From Nonomuraea maritima (GTDB lineage Bacteria > Actinomycetota > Actinomycetes > Streptosporangiales > Streptosporangiaceae), in NCBI RefSeq assembly GCF_900100395.1, contig NZ_FNFB01000024.1, positions 1 to 64,000 of the forward strand: a stretch of DNA of 64,000 nucleotides, in the 5' to 3' direction. Made by a program: the position numbers and the translations under genes. Shown piece after piece: positions 57,086 through 64,000 of this stretch; the first letter of the stretch is position 1; the number at the start of each line of letters is the position of its first letter. Under the pieces are notes generated by a model that was given only the letters and a program-made list of their open reading frames with translations, did no database searches and was not told the origin of the DNA.

Positions 57086-57817
57086 ATGAGCTCACTAAGT
57101 CGCCGCCCCCGCACGTCACCGTTTCTGCTGCTGACGCTGATAGCCGCCGTCTTGCTCATGTCAGCCACCTTGCTGTCACCGCTATTACTAGAACACCTCG
57201 TGCCTTCCGGGCCCCCTTGGCAAGAACTGAGCGCTGTGGGAGAAACCTACGGAGCGGCGTCTGCAGTCATTTCCGCGGTAGCGCTGGTCGCCATCGGCTT
57301 CTCTCTATTCCTGCAAGCCCGCGAGGCTAGATTCGCCCGCAGGGCGGCCGAACGCGCGCATCACTTCGATCTGATGCAGCTCCAGATAGAGAATCCGGAG
57401 CTGAGTAGGGCCTTGGGCATGCCGACCACCGGCCTTTCACCCCAGTTGCACATCTACCTCAACCTCGTTCTGTCGTACTGGGAGATGCTTTTCTTGGTGG
57501 GGGAGATGCCAGATTCCGTGCTCATCGAGTACGCGAAGGGCGACTTCTTCGGCACACAGGCCGGAAGACAGTACTGGGAGGGCACTCGCGAGTACCGCCT
57601 CGCGATGGCCAAGAACCGAGCCAGTCGGCGGTTCATTCAGGTGATCGACTCGGCTTGGCAGCAGCTTGCGCCGCTGGAGCCGCCTGCCCCGACAACAGAC
57701 GCCTCACCACCTCGTCGGAACGTCCAGGCCGCCGCAGTAGGCGCCACCGCCACGGCAGCCGTCGCCCTGATGATCATCTGGCTCACGCGATCGAAGAAGG
57801 GGCCCACCAATACTTGA
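57086..57817 (+). CDS. DUF6082 family membrane protein
   Basis: This 243-residue protein has two N-terminal hydrophobic helices (FLLLTLIAAVLLMSATLL and AAVISAVALVAIGFSLFLQ-like, near residues 12-30 and 56-75) and a cytoplasmic domain with HFDLMQLQIENPELSRAL and YWEMLFLVGEMP. A third helix near the C-terminus (AVGATATAAVALMIIWL) ends in KKG. This matches DUF6082, common in actinomycetes and of unknown function. Codon use is less GC-rich than the catalase gene, suggesting a transferred gene. It has no neighbour on its strand. Confidence 0.75.
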   Translation: MSSLSRRPRTSPFLLLTLIAAVLLMSATLLSPLLLEHLVPSGPPWQELSAVGETYGAASAVISAVALVAIGFSLFLQAREARFARRAAERAHHFDLMQLQIENPELSRALGMPTTGLSPQLHIYLNLVLSYWEMLFLVGEMPDSVLIEYAKGDFFGTQAGRQYWEGTREYRLAMAKNRASRRFIQVIDSAWQQLAPLEPPAPTTDASPPRRNVQAAAVGATATAAVALMIIWLTRSKKGPTNT

Positions 57818-57907
57818 TCAATAGGGACATCGGTGTGTCATGCTAGGCAAGTCTTCTGCGCTCAAGGCTAGGAGCTGGAAGCTCACGGAGGCGTCGCCTC
57901 CCACCCC

Positions 57908-57949
57908 GAACGGCCCTGCAGGTTGTCCCACCAACTTGCAGGGCCGTTC
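57908..57949. terminator. Bidirectional hairpin between DUF6082 and DUF397 genes
   Basis: The 18-nt arms GAACGGCCCTGCAGGTTG and CAACTTGCAGGGCCGTTC pair with one G-T wobble around a 6-nt loop. It stands between two convergent genes. Confidence 0.85.
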
Positions 57950-57956
57950 CTCATAC

Positions 57957-58175
57957 TCATGATGCGCTGACGGCCAGCGAGGTGAGGTCGAACTCGCCCT
58001 CGCGCACACCAGCGGTGAACGCGGCCCACTCGGCAGGCGTGAAGACCAGGACCGGACCGTCCTGCTCCTTGCTGTCCCTCAGCGCGATGTTGCCATCAGC
58101 CAGTGGCGCAACCTCAACGCAGGTCGCCGCACCGTTACAGAACGTGCTCTTCTGCCAAGCTACCGTGCCGTGCAT
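57957..58175 (-). CDS. DUF397 domain protein (toxin-like partner of Scr1-type regulator)
   Basis: This protein of 72 residues begins MHGTVAWQKSTFCNGAATCV, the DUF397 signature, and continues VEVAPLADGNIALRDSKEQD, then VLVFTPAEWAAFTAGVREGE. The start at 58175 has GGGGAG 9 nt upstream. DUF397 proteins are paired with XRE/DUF5753 regulators in streptomycetes (Scr1/Scr2, WhiJ-type loci) and behave like a toxin-antitoxin-like regulatory couple. The regulator gene is 60 nt upstream on the same strand. Confidence 0.9.
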   Translation of the reverse strand: MHGTVAWQKSTFCNGAATCVEVAPLADGNIALRDSKEQDGPVLVFTPAEWAAFTAGVREGEFDLTSLAVSAS

Positions 58176-58235
58176 ATACATTTTCTCCCCAAATACCAAA
58201 AGGGGCACCATTGCCCCTTTTGAGGTTTTTGTCGT

Positions 58236-59099
58236 TTATCCCCGCCACAACATGGCCTTGCGCTGGATCAAAACCCGGGACTCGCTTTCATCCAGGGCTT
58301 CTGATCTCAGGTGGTCGAAGGCCGATTCGTATCCAGCCACCCGGCCGAGGTCTTCGACAAAGTCGGCAGTATACAGCTGCTCCAGATACACCACATCATC
58401 GAAGGATGCGAATTTGAGGTGAATAAAAGCACCCGTGTTGACGGGGTGAACTGAGTCCAGGGTCAGGACCCGGACGCTGACGTGCGGCAACAGGGACACC
58501 TCCAGGAGATGCTCCATTTGTTCACGCATCACAGCGGGCTCGCCAAAACGGCGCGTGAGGGCGGACTCGTCGAGAACGACCATCAGAACACAGGCATCGG
58601 GCCGGTACAGCACCCGCTGCTGCCTGTCGAGACGGGCCTCGACTCGACTTCTCACACCACTATGCGTAATGCGCGCTATACCGCGGGTCGCCAGGATGAC
58701 TTCCCTCGCATAGGCCTCCGTCTGCAGGAGGCCCGGCACTACCTGGGGTTCCCAGTCGCGCTGCGTAGTGGCCTCCGCCTCCAGCCCGAGAAATTTTGTG
58801 TACTCAGCGGGCAGAGCGTCCTCATAATCTTCCCACCAGCCACGCTGCTCAGCGTCTCGCAGCAGTGAGAAGAGTTCGTCAAGCTTCTCTCCGCCAACAT
58901 GATAAAGCTTGGCCAGCGCGGCGATGTCGTCAGTGCTGGGCATCGTCTTCGCGGCCTCGATGCGGCTCACCTTGCTCGGTGACCAGCCGAGGTCTCGGGC
59001 CGCTTTCGCCCCGGTGAGGTTGCGTCGCTCACGGAGCAGGCGTAACTCCTGGCCCAACCGGAGCCGCCGTACCGTGGGACTGCCGTGCTGCGGTGGCAC
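58236..59099 (-). CDS. XRE/DUF5753 regulator (Scr1-type antitoxin-like)
   Basis: This protein of 287 residues from a GTG at 59099 behind AAGGAG has an N-terminal helix-turn-helix (LGQELRLLRERRNLTGAKAA; DLGWSPSKVSRIEAAKTMPS) and the DUF5753 domain (DWEPQVVPGLLQTEAYAREV; VLMVVLDESALTRRFGEPAV; HVSVRVLTLDSVHPVNTGAF). This is the partner of the DUF397 gene after it. Two palindromes of the same sequence type stand upstream and may be its operators. The pair is AT-richer than neighbouring core genes, so it was probably acquired. Confidence 0.9.
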   Translation of the reverse strand: MPPQHGSPTVRRLRLGQELRLLRERRNLTGAKAARDLGWSPSKVSRIEAAKTMPSTDDIAALAKLYHVGGEKLDELFSLLRDAEQRGWWEDYEDALPAEYTKFLGLEAEATTQRDWEPQVVPGLLQTEAYAREVILATRGIARITHSGVRSRVEARLDRQQRVLYRPDACVLMVVLDESALTRRFGEPAVMREQMEHLLEVSLLPHVSVRVLTLDSVHPVNTGAFIHLKFASFDDVVYLEQLYTADFVEDLGRVAGYESAFDHLRSEALDESESRVLIQRKAMLWRG

Positions 59100-59190
59100 C
59101 GTCGACACTCCTTCTCGGGGGAAATGAAGGTGTAGCCGGAAGGGATCGTTTGGGGCACGCCTGTTTGGGGCCGTTCGCTCAATCTTACAC

Positions 59191-59201
59191 TGCAACTTGC
59201 A
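59191..59201. promoter_or_regulatory. TGCAACTTGCA palindrome, proximal site
   Basis: This 11-nt palindrome lies about 92 nt before the Scr1-like start. With one flanking base on each side it forms part of a 14-nt inverted repeat with the site at 59335-59348. Confidence 0.55.
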
Positions 59202-59214
59202 CGCGTACTGCTAC

Positions 59215-59235
59215 AAAGCCTTGCCAGAAGGCTTT
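59215..59235. terminator. Hairpin in the Scr1-like upstream region
   Basis: The 8-nt arms AAAGCCTT and AAGGCTTT enclose GCCAG. It lies between the two TGCAASTTGCA palindromes, about 115 nt upstream of the regulator start. It may be a terminator for transcripts entering from the right, or a structural part of the operator region. Confidence 0.35.
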
Positions 59236-59336
59236 CACGGGTAGAGCCTGGTAGCAAGACAACCTTCGGCGGAGGCGCCGGGCATGGATGAGGTTTTCCT
59301 GCCTTGCCGGGGTCCACGTCCAACTAGCGCTTCTCG

Positions 59337-59347
59337 TGCAAGTTGCA
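59337..59347. promoter_or_regulatory. TGCAAGTTGCA palindrome, distal site
   Basis: This 11-nt palindrome differs from the proximal site only at the central base and is 146 nt away. Flanking bases extend the match to 14 nt (CGTGCAAGTTGCAG) in inverted orientation. A pair of this kind is suited to DNA looping by one regulator. Confidence 0.55.
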
Positions 59348-59470
59348 GGGCAAGCAGAACAGCAAGAAGCGAAGAAATTTAAATCTTCCGTTTCTCGAAG
59401 TATTGCAGCATCGCCTACACCGAGAGACGATCTGAACCAGGAGGGATCCCGAGTGGTGAGGAGGCCGGAG

Positions 59471-59614
59471 ATGACGACACGGCCGTACCCACCGGGCCCT
59501 ACCGCAGTCATGAAGCGCCCCGCCGAAGGGCGCGCAGCCGGCAACGACGCCGTCCCGGAAAAGAAGCTCTGCCCCAGGGAGGCCGTTTGCCGGAAGGACT
59601 ACACCGTCGCCTGA
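59471..59614 (+). CDS. Small hypothetical protein (47 residues)
   Basis: The ORF begins MTTRPYPPGPTAVMKRPAEG and contains two cysteines near the end (LCPREAVC). A good ribosome site (GGAGG) stands 10 nt before the ATG. Codon bias is moderate. The peptide is Pro/Arg-rich with no membrane helix. It could be a small gene of the accessory block or a chance ORF; no family is recognised. Confidence 0.4.
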   Translation: MTTRPYPPGPTAVMKRPAEGRAAGNDAVPEKKLCPREAVCRKDYTVA

Positions 59615-59773
59615 AGAAATCAGCGCACGCCTGCTCGATCGAGCACGAACAAAGCCGGACCGAGGCTGATCACCGACTCGCCGCATATGGGCTGCCACCC
59701 TGCGGCGAAACGGCCATCAGCCATCGGGCCGGGCCAAGAAGCCACCTCTGAAATGCCGCGAAAGGGGTCTTCT

Positions 59774-59989
59774 ATGTACTCACAAGGTACCAAGAGGCTC
59801 AGCCGAATCAAGTCCCGGATCCGGGAACTCATGGCGTGGACCGACCGCGAGATCTGCATGGAACCGGACGAATTCGCACACCGTATGGGCTGGACCGTGA
59901 AGCGCACCGGATTCGGTGCCCGTCGCTACCGCGACCCACGCTTCGACCAGCTCCGTGTCTCCTACCGGGTCATCGAGGAGGTGTCCTGA
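59774..59989 (+). CDS. Small hypothetical protein of the accessory block
   Basis: This protein of 71 residues from an ATG behind AAAGGGG is basic and helical: RLSRIKSRIRELMAWTDREI, then MEPDEFAHRMGWTVKRTGFG and ARRYRDPRFDQLRVSYRVIE. One base separates its stop from the next gene, so they are co-transcribed. Similar pairs occur in actinomycete integrative elements upstream of FtsK-like transfer genes, but no transfer gene is present here. The function is unknown. Confidence 0.65.
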   Translation: MYSQGTKRLSRIKSRIRELMAWTDREICMEPDEFAHRMGWTVKRTGFGARRYRDPRFDQLRVSYRVIEEVS

Positions 59990-59990
59990 C

Positions 59991-60641
59991 ATGTCGAGGA
60001 ATCCACGCAACCAGATCTACCCCGCCACCGAGGACCTCCCCCCGGGCCGCGGCGGAGGCGCACTCGTCCGGCTCTGGCGGGCACGCAGTGAGCTGCTGCT
60101 GCTCGGTGGGCTGGGCGTCCTGGCGCTGACCTTCCTGAGCGCCGTCGCCAACGGCCATTGGACGCCCTTCGTCGTGCTGTCCAGCGCGGTCTCGGCCCCG
60201 GCCGTGACCAAGCTCGGACGCAATTGGCTCGTCGCCCACTTCTGGTGCGTGGTCTCCCGGCACCGCCTGCAGCGCGTCTGCCTGGAGACCACGATGCACA
60301 CCCGCGCGGGCCGGATCCCGCTCGTGTTATGGATCACGCCGACGGTGACCGGCGAAAAAGCCTTGATCATGGTACGGGCGGGCATCTCCGCCGAGGAGTT
60401 CGAGGCCTACCGGGAAGAGATCGCGGCGGCCTGCTGGGCACGTACCGCGAATGTCTACCGGCACCGCGACCGGGCGCAGTTCCTCATCGTGGAGATCGTG
60501 CGGCGTGACGAGGTCCCCGGCACGTTCTCCCCCGGCCTGGAGCGCCTCTACGGCAACCGCTCCTGGGTCGCGCTCCGCTCCGAGCTAGAGGAGCCGCCTG
60601 ATCTGCGTACCGGCGTGCTCCTGCCGCGCCTCGCCGCATGA
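59991..60641 (+). CDS. Two-helix membrane protein of the accessory block
   Basis: This protein of 216 residues has two close hydrophobic helices (LLLLGGLGVLALTFLSAVAN and FVVLSSAVSAPAVTKLG, about residues 35-75) and a soluble C-terminal domain (IPLVLWITPTVTGEKALIMV; AEEFEAYREEIAAACWARTA; VYRHRDRAQFLIVEIVRRDE). This layout resembles membrane proteins that precede conjugation ATPases in actinomycete integrative elements. The rest of such an element is absent, and a strong hairpin follows. I cannot name the family. Confidence 0.65.
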   Translation: MSRNPRNQIYPATEDLPPGRGGGALVRLWRARSELLLLGGLGVLALTFLSAVANGHWTPFVVLSSAVSAPAVTKLGRNWLVAHFWCVVSRHRLQRVCLETTMHTRAGRIPLVLWITPTVTGEKALIMVRAGISAEEFEAYREEIAAACWARTANVYRHRDRAQFLIVEIVRRDEVPGTFSPGLERLYGNRSWVALRSELEEPPDLRTGVLLPRLAA

Positions 60642-60686
60642 CCGACCTGCCGAGACCTGGGGACAGGGGCCGTTCCCAGGGGTGAC

Positions 60687-60716
60687 AGCCCCGGAGACCG
60701 CGGGGGCTCCGGGGCT
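60687..60716 (+). terminator. Hairpin after the accessory membrane protein gene
   Basis: The 10-nt arms AGCCCCGGAG and CTCCGGGGCT are perfect around a 10-nt loop, 46 nt after the preceding stop and 26 nt before the next gene. Confidence 0.65.
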
Positions 60717-60741
60717 TCCCCACTACTGCTGAAAGGACGGC

Positions 60742-61569
60742 ATGAAGCCGGACGAACTTCGCCGCGCGATCGAGGCGGGCCGCGCGACCGCCACCGACCT
60801 GGGCCTGCGGGTCGACGAGGTGGTGGTCATCCACGACTCCGACCGCGTCGCGCTGCGCCTGCTGCCCTGCGACGTCCTGGCCAGGGTGGCGTTCGTGGCG
60901 CAACTGGCCGAGTCCCGGTTCGAGGTGGAGGTCGCGCACCGCCTCGCGGCCGTCGGCGCCCCGGTGGGCGAGCTCGACCCCAGGGTCGAGCCGCGCGTCC
61001 ACGTACGGGACGCCTTCGCCGTCTCGCTCTGGACGTACTACGAGCCGGTGGAGTCGGAGATCGCGCCGGCCGACCACGCGGACGCGTTCGTACGGCACCA
61101 CGCCGCCCTGCGGCGGATCGACCTGGACGCACCGCACGTCACCGACCGGATCGCCGCGGCGCTGCGAGAGGTGGAGAGGTCCCCCGAGCTGTCCGACGCC
61201 GACCGCGCGCTGCTCACCGGCACGCTCGGCGGCCTCAGCTTCGACAGGGCCCGCGACCAGTTGCTGCACGGCGAGCCGCATCCGGGCAACCTCCTGAACA
61301 CCGCGAAGGGGCCGCTGTTCGTCGACCTCGCCACGTGCTGCCGCGGGCCGGTCGAGTTCGACCTCGCCCACGCGCCGGAAGAGGTGGCCGCGCGCTATGC
61401 GGGGGCCGACCACGCCCTGGTGCTCCGGTGCCGCGCGCTGAACTGGGCGATGTTCTCGGCCTGGCGCTGGCGTCCGGACGACAGGATGCCCGATCGCGAC
61501 CGCCGGCGAGCGGAGGGGCTCGACCTGGTCCGCGCCGCGCTCGACCGCTGCGGAACGGCGATTCCATGA
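60742..61569 (+). CDS. Phosphotransferase (APH-fold) family protein
   Basis: This 275-residue protein has the APH catalytic loop LLHGEPHPGNLLNTAKGP and the metal-binding motif FVDLATCCRGPVEFDLAHA. Its ATP-lobe is short, but the total length is within the family. GAAAGGACGGC precedes the ATG. Such proteins phosphorylate small molecules such as aminoglycosides, choline or macrolides; the substrate is unknown. The gene stands alone between a hairpin and a promoter-like palindrome. Confidence 0.85.
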   Translation: MKPDELRRAIEAGRATATDLGLRVDEVVVIHDSDRVALRLLPCDVLARVAFVAQLAESRFEVEVAHRLAAVGAPVGELDPRVEPRVHVRDAFAVSLWTYYEPVESEIAPADHADAFVRHHAALRRIDLDAPHVTDRIAAALREVERSPELSDADRALLTGTLGGLSFDRARDQLLHGEPHPGNLLNTAKGPLFVDLATCCRGPVEFDLAHAPEEVAARYAGADHALVLRCRALNWAMFSAWRWRPDDRMPDRDRRRAEGLDLVRAALDRCGTAIP

Positions 61570-61630
61570 TCGACGTACTTGCTGGTCACGCAGTGTTCAC
61601 CGGAGTTCCGGTCACGATTTCACCAACCGG

Positions 61631-61640
61631 GGTGATCACC
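61631..61640. promoter_or_regulatory. GGTGATCACC palindrome before the HD hydrolase gene
   Basis: A perfect 10-nt palindrome is 19 nt before the start codon and follows a second short dyad (ACCGGA-GT-TCCGGT, at about 61599). Either may be an operator; chance is not excluded. Confidence 0.3.
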
Positions 61641-61659
61641 GCACATTAAGGTGTCGCGC

Positions 61660-62262
61660 GTGACTATCTCGCCAGAAGAGGACCGCCTGAACGCCCAGAT
61701 CGCCTTTGCCATCGAGATCGACAAGTTGAAGCGGATCATCCGCCGCAACCACTTGATCGACGGCTCCCGGAGAGAGAACACCGCGGAGCATTCGTGGCAC
61801 GTGGGCATGCTGGCAATGATCTTCGGTGAGCATGCGCCACCCGGAACCGACCTGCAGCGGGTGGTCGCCATGTTGCTCGTGCATGACTTGGTGGAGATCG
61901 ACGCCGGTGACACGTTCATCTACGACCCGGTCGAGGTGGCCGCACAGGCCGAGGCCGAGCGGGCCGCCGCCGACCGCATTTTCGGCCTGCTGCCCGCCGA
62001 CCAGAGTGCGTGGATGCGGGAGTTGTGGGACGAGTTCGAGGCCATGCGGACGCCGGAGGCGAAGTTCGCCAAGGCGCTCGACCGCTTCTCCCCCATCCTC
62101 GCCAACCACCTCACCGAGGGCGGCACCTGGCCGCTGTTCAAGGTGAAGGCTGCCCAGGTCAAGGAGAAGGTACGGATCATCCAGGAGGGCTCGCCCTCAC
62201 TGGGCGCCTATGCCCTTGAGCTGGTCGAGCTCTCGGTCGCCAAGGGGCACCTGGCCGAGTGA
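61660..62262 (+). CDS. HD domain hydrolase (YfbR-like 5'-nucleotidase family)
   Basis: This protein of 200 residues from a GTG with AAGG upstream has the HD metal-binding residues in ENTAEHSWHVGMLAMIFG and VVAMLLVHDLVEIDAGDTFI. The order and spacing match YfbR/HDDC2-type hydrolases that act on deoxynucleoside monophosphates. The C-terminal half (FAKALDRFSPILANHLTEGG) carries the distal Asp. It is probably a nucleotide-pool housekeeping enzyme. Confidence 0.87.
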   Translation: MTISPEEDRLNAQIAFAIEIDKLKRIIRRNHLIDGSRRENTAEHSWHVGMLAMIFGEHAPPGTDLQRVVAMLLVHDLVEIDAGDTFIYDPVEVAAQAEAERAAADRIFGLLPADQSAWMRELWDEFEAMRTPEAKFAKALDRFSPILANHLTEGGTWPLFKVKAAQVKEKVRIIQEGSPSLGAYALELVELSVAKGHLAE

Positions 62263-62292
62263 TGCCAGCAGGCCCGGGGTAGGGAACTTGTC

Positions 62293-63204
62293 GTGAAAGA
62301 GCAAGTACGAGCGAACCGCTGGCAATTGCGGCGTTTCGCCGGTCCCGTTGCCCTCGCCGACCGGCTGGAGAAGTCGAAGGCCATGGACAAGCCGGTCGGC
62401 GTCCTGGCCAAGGCCATCCGCCGGCGCCTGCCGCAGAGCCCACTGCGCGACATGCTGCACGGCGTTCCCCTGGGCGAGCCGGTGCACCCGCCGCTGGCGA
62501 CGGTCAGCCTGGGCTGCTGGCTCTCCACGGCGCTGCTCGACCTGGCCCGCGCCGACCCGCGGGCCTCGCGGCTGCTGCTGGCGGCGGGCGTGCTCAACGC
62601 CCTGCCGACGGCGGCGGCCGGGCTGACCGACTGGTCCTCGCTCCACCGCGAGCAGCAGCGGGTCGGCTTCGTCCACATGATGGCGAACCTGGCGGCGCTC
62701 GGCCTGTTCTCCGCCTCGTTGGCGGCCCGCATCCGGGGCCACGAGCGGCCGGGCCGGGCGCTGTCGTACGCGGGGCTCATGGTGGGCGGGCTGGGCGCGT
62801 ACCTGGGCGGGCATCTTTCCTTCCGGCAGGCCGCGGGCGCCAACCACGCACCCGAGGTCACCCACCTGGTGCCGCTCGGCTGGCACGACCTCTGCCCGCT
62901 GCGCGACCTGCCCGACGGGCGGCCGGTGGCGCGGCGGCTCGGCTACCTCCAGCTGTTCGTGCTGCGCCGGGGTGAGGAGGTGACGGTGCTCGCCGACCGC
63001 TGCCCCCACCTCGCGGGCCCGCTGCACCAGGGGCGGCTCGTGATGGAGAAGGGCGAGGCGTGCGTGGTCTGCCCGTGGCACGGCAGCACGTTCCGCCTGG
63101 CGGACGGCACGGTCAAGCATGGTCCCGCGACGGCTCCCGCGCCCGTGTTCGAGACGCGGCTCCGGCGTGACGGCACGGTCCAGGTGCGTCCCGGCCTCGC
63201 GTGA
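62293..63204 (+). CDS. Rieske 2Fe-2S protein with DUF2231 membrane domain
   Basis: This 303-residue protein has a membrane region of four helices (residues about 75-180; LATVSLGCWLSTALLDLARA, VGFVHMMANLAALGLFSASL) of the DUF2231 type. A C-terminal Rieske domain follows with cluster ligands C-x-H (DRCPHLAGPLHQGRL) and C-x2-H (VVCPWHGSTFRLADGTVKHG). AGGGAA precedes the GTG start. It probably passes electrons at the membrane; the partner is unknown. Confidence 0.88.
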   Translation: MKEQVRANRWQLRRFAGPVALADRLEKSKAMDKPVGVLAKAIRRRLPQSPLRDMLHGVPLGEPVHPPLATVSLGCWLSTALLDLARADPRASRLLLAAGVLNALPTAAAGLTDWSSLHREQQRVGFVHMMANLAALGLFSASLAARIRGHERPGRALSYAGLMVGGLGAYLGGHLSFRQAAGANHAPEVTHLVPLGWHDLCPLRDLPDGRPVARRLGYLQLFVLRRGEEVTVLADRCPHLAGPLHQGRLVMEKGEACVVCPWHGSTFRLADGTVKHGPATAPAPVFETRLRRDGTVQVRPGLA

Positions 63205-63213
63205 CCGTCCGGC

Positions 63214-63438
63214 TCAGCCGGACTCGTCGGCGGGGTGCTCCACGAGGGCGAGGATGCGGCTGGACATGAACCTGGCCGTACGCACCGCCGTGCCGCTCCG
63301 GGTGAGCTCGCTCACCTCCACGAACCCCCGCCGGGTGGCCACCTCGACCCGCCGACCGGCGCGGGTGGCCGTGATCTCGTAGGTACGGGGAGTGCCGTCG
63401 CCCGCATCGATGACGATTTCCACCCGGTCACCCTTCAT
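63214..63438 (-). CDS. Small beta-rich hypothetical protein
   Basis: The protein of 74 residues begins MKGDRVEIVIDAGDGTPRTY and continues as short beta strands (GRRVEVATRRGFVEVSELT), ending LALVEHPADESG. The start at the ATG at 63438 has TATTTA ending 7 nt upstream, nearly a TANNNT box, so it may be leaderless; a GTG at 63474 in an AT-rich stretch is the alternative. The family is not recognised. The long frame upstream through the next gene is a shadow. Confidence 0.6.
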   Translation of the reverse strand: MKGDRVEIVIDAGDGTPRTYEITATRAGRRVEVATRRGFVEVSELTRSGTAVRTARFMSSRILALVEHPADESG

Positions 63439-63560
63439 GACCAGATAAATACCCAAATCCCGCTTTCCGTACACCAGTACGATTTTTCGCGAGCGCTGCG
63501 ACCTCAGGCGTACGTGGACTGCTGGGAGTCGCTCTCCGAGGCCTGACCCGGGACGCGCGC

Positions 63561-64000
63561 TCAGCCGTACAGCAGCGAGATGATCGCGACGATGCCGACG
63601 AGGACGATCACGGCGCGCAGGATCGGGGCCGGGATGCGGCGGCCGAGTCGCGCGCCGAAGAAGCCGCCGACCACGGCTCCCAGGGCCACGCCGGCCACGG
63701 CCGTCCAGTCGACGTCGGCGACCAGCACGAACAGGACGGCGGCTACCCCGTTGACGAGTAACGCGAGGACGTTCTTGGCCGCGTTCACCCGCTGCAGCCC
63801 GTCGTCGAGGAAGATGCCGAGCAGCCCGATGAGCAGCACACCCTGGGCGGCGCCGAAGTAGCCGCCGTAGACGCCCGCGCCCAGCACCCCGAGCCAGAGC
63901 GCCATCCCGCCCTGCGGATGGGGGTCGTCGCGCCGCGCGGCGACCCAGGCGCCGAGCCTCGGCTGCACCATGACGAGCACGCACGCCACCGCGATCAGGG
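63561..64000 (-). CDS. TSUP/TauE-SafE family permease, C-terminal part
   Basis: The last about 146 residues lie in the window; the gene runs off the right edge. There are four to five helices, with LGVLGAGVYGGYFGAAQGVL and a second repeat LGAVVGGFFGARLGRRIPAP, the paired GG-FGA motifs of the TauE/SafE sulfite exporter family. It is probably a sulfur-compound or anion permease. Confidence 0.85.
   Translation of the reverse strand, partial: LIAVACVLVMVQPRLGAWVAARRDDPHPQGGMALWLGVLGAGVYGGYFGAAQGVLLIGLLGIFLDDGLQRVNAAKNVLALLVNGVAAVLFVLVADVDWTAVAGVALGAVVGGFFGARLGRRIPAPILRAVIVLVGIVAIISLLYG

Larger units (their letters stand above)
59100..59470. other. AT-rich upstream region of the Scr1-like gene
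   Basis: About 370 bases hold no supported gene; the content is the two palindromes, the small hairpin and AT-rich sequence (for example 59361-59410). Low GC content compared with the rest of the window suggests recently acquired DNA. Confidence 0.5.

Noticed and set aside
57840-57962. A 40-codon ORF between DUF6082 and DUF397 genes
   Set aside because: It runs through a strong terminator hairpin, has poor codon bias and no convincing ribosome site.
59620-59907. A 95-codon minus-strand frame over the small accessory gene
   Set aside because: The plus-strand gene has a better ribosome site, is 1 nt from the next gene, and fits a familiar pair.

Overview
This 64-kb window is chromosomal DNA from a high-GC, sporulating filamentous actinomycete. 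Gene content and order point to the Streptosporangiaceae (Nonomuraea- or Streptosporangium-like), though the genus is inferred. Supporting signs are homologues of the developmental genes bldC, bldN, rsbN and bdtA, the actinobacterial rex-hemA-hemC-hemD-hemB order, a 32-residue bS22 ribosomal-protein gene, and a Scr1/DUF397 regulator pair. Most genes have very GC-rich third codon positions. The segment at about 57-60 kb is visibly AT-richer.

Layout. 0-6.3 kb: the 5' half of the respiratory complex I operon (nuoA to nuoF, minus strand) behind a geranylgeranyl/menaquinone reductase, then menG; a Rex operator lies upstream. 6.4-10.3 kb: a secreted beta-propeller-like protein, DUF4229, a BldC-like regulator, a zinc-protease-like protein with its small partner gene, and a PLDc_N membrane protein. 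10.3-14.9 kb: the system II cytochrome c maturation set (ccsB, resB, ccdA, resA) with a histidine phosphatase. 14.9-16.9 kb: a LysR gene facing an EamA transporter, with a tiny coupled ORF between them. 16.8-24.4 kb: tetrapyrrole synthesis (hemL, hemB, hemD, hemC, hemA) under the redox repressor gene rex. 24.5-33 kb: glutaredoxin, a membrane-ABM fusion, the bldN/rsbN developmental sigma/anti-sigma pair, a HAD phosphatase, an ECF sigma/LCP pair, PlsC, an SDR, bS22 and a bdtA-like regulator. 33-41 kb: an acuC pair, a two-component system with an ABC exporter, proC, proline dehydrogenase and a lipoprotein. 41-48.3 kb: a short-repeat cluster, then the HspR-controlled chaperone operon dnaK-grpE-dnaJ-hspR-clpB. 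48.5-57 kb: secreted and regulatory genes, an MFS pseudogene, an XRE/MFS divergent pair and catalase. 57-60.7 kb: accessory genes (DUF6082, DUF397, Scr1-like regulator, and small genes perhaps left from a mobile element). 60.7-64 kb: an aminoglycoside-phosphotransferase-fold protein, an HD hydrolase, a Rieske protein and a TSUP permease cut by the window edge.

How parts work together. Rex, encoded here, has a perfect operator-like palindrome before the menaquinone reductase/nuo cluster and a near-perfect one between its own gene and a divergent glutaredoxin, so one NADH sensor probably links haem supply, quinone tailoring and complex I. HspR, the fourth gene of its operon, has two HAIR boxes around the dnaK promoter. 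At least ten genes lack a Shine-Dalgarno sequence and instead have a TANNNT box 6-9 nt before the start codon, which suggests leaderless mRNAs; this pattern was used to correct several starts.

Most of the window is ordinary core chromosome. The best candidates for something undescribed are the zincin plus its partner gene (8.5-9.9 kb), the membrane-ABM fusion (24.8-26.2 kb), the LCP protein sitting in an anti-sigma position (28.8-30.4 kb), the 36-codon ORF at 15.9 kb, and the Scr-like pair with its paired palindromes (58-59.3 kb). None is proven by sequence alone.
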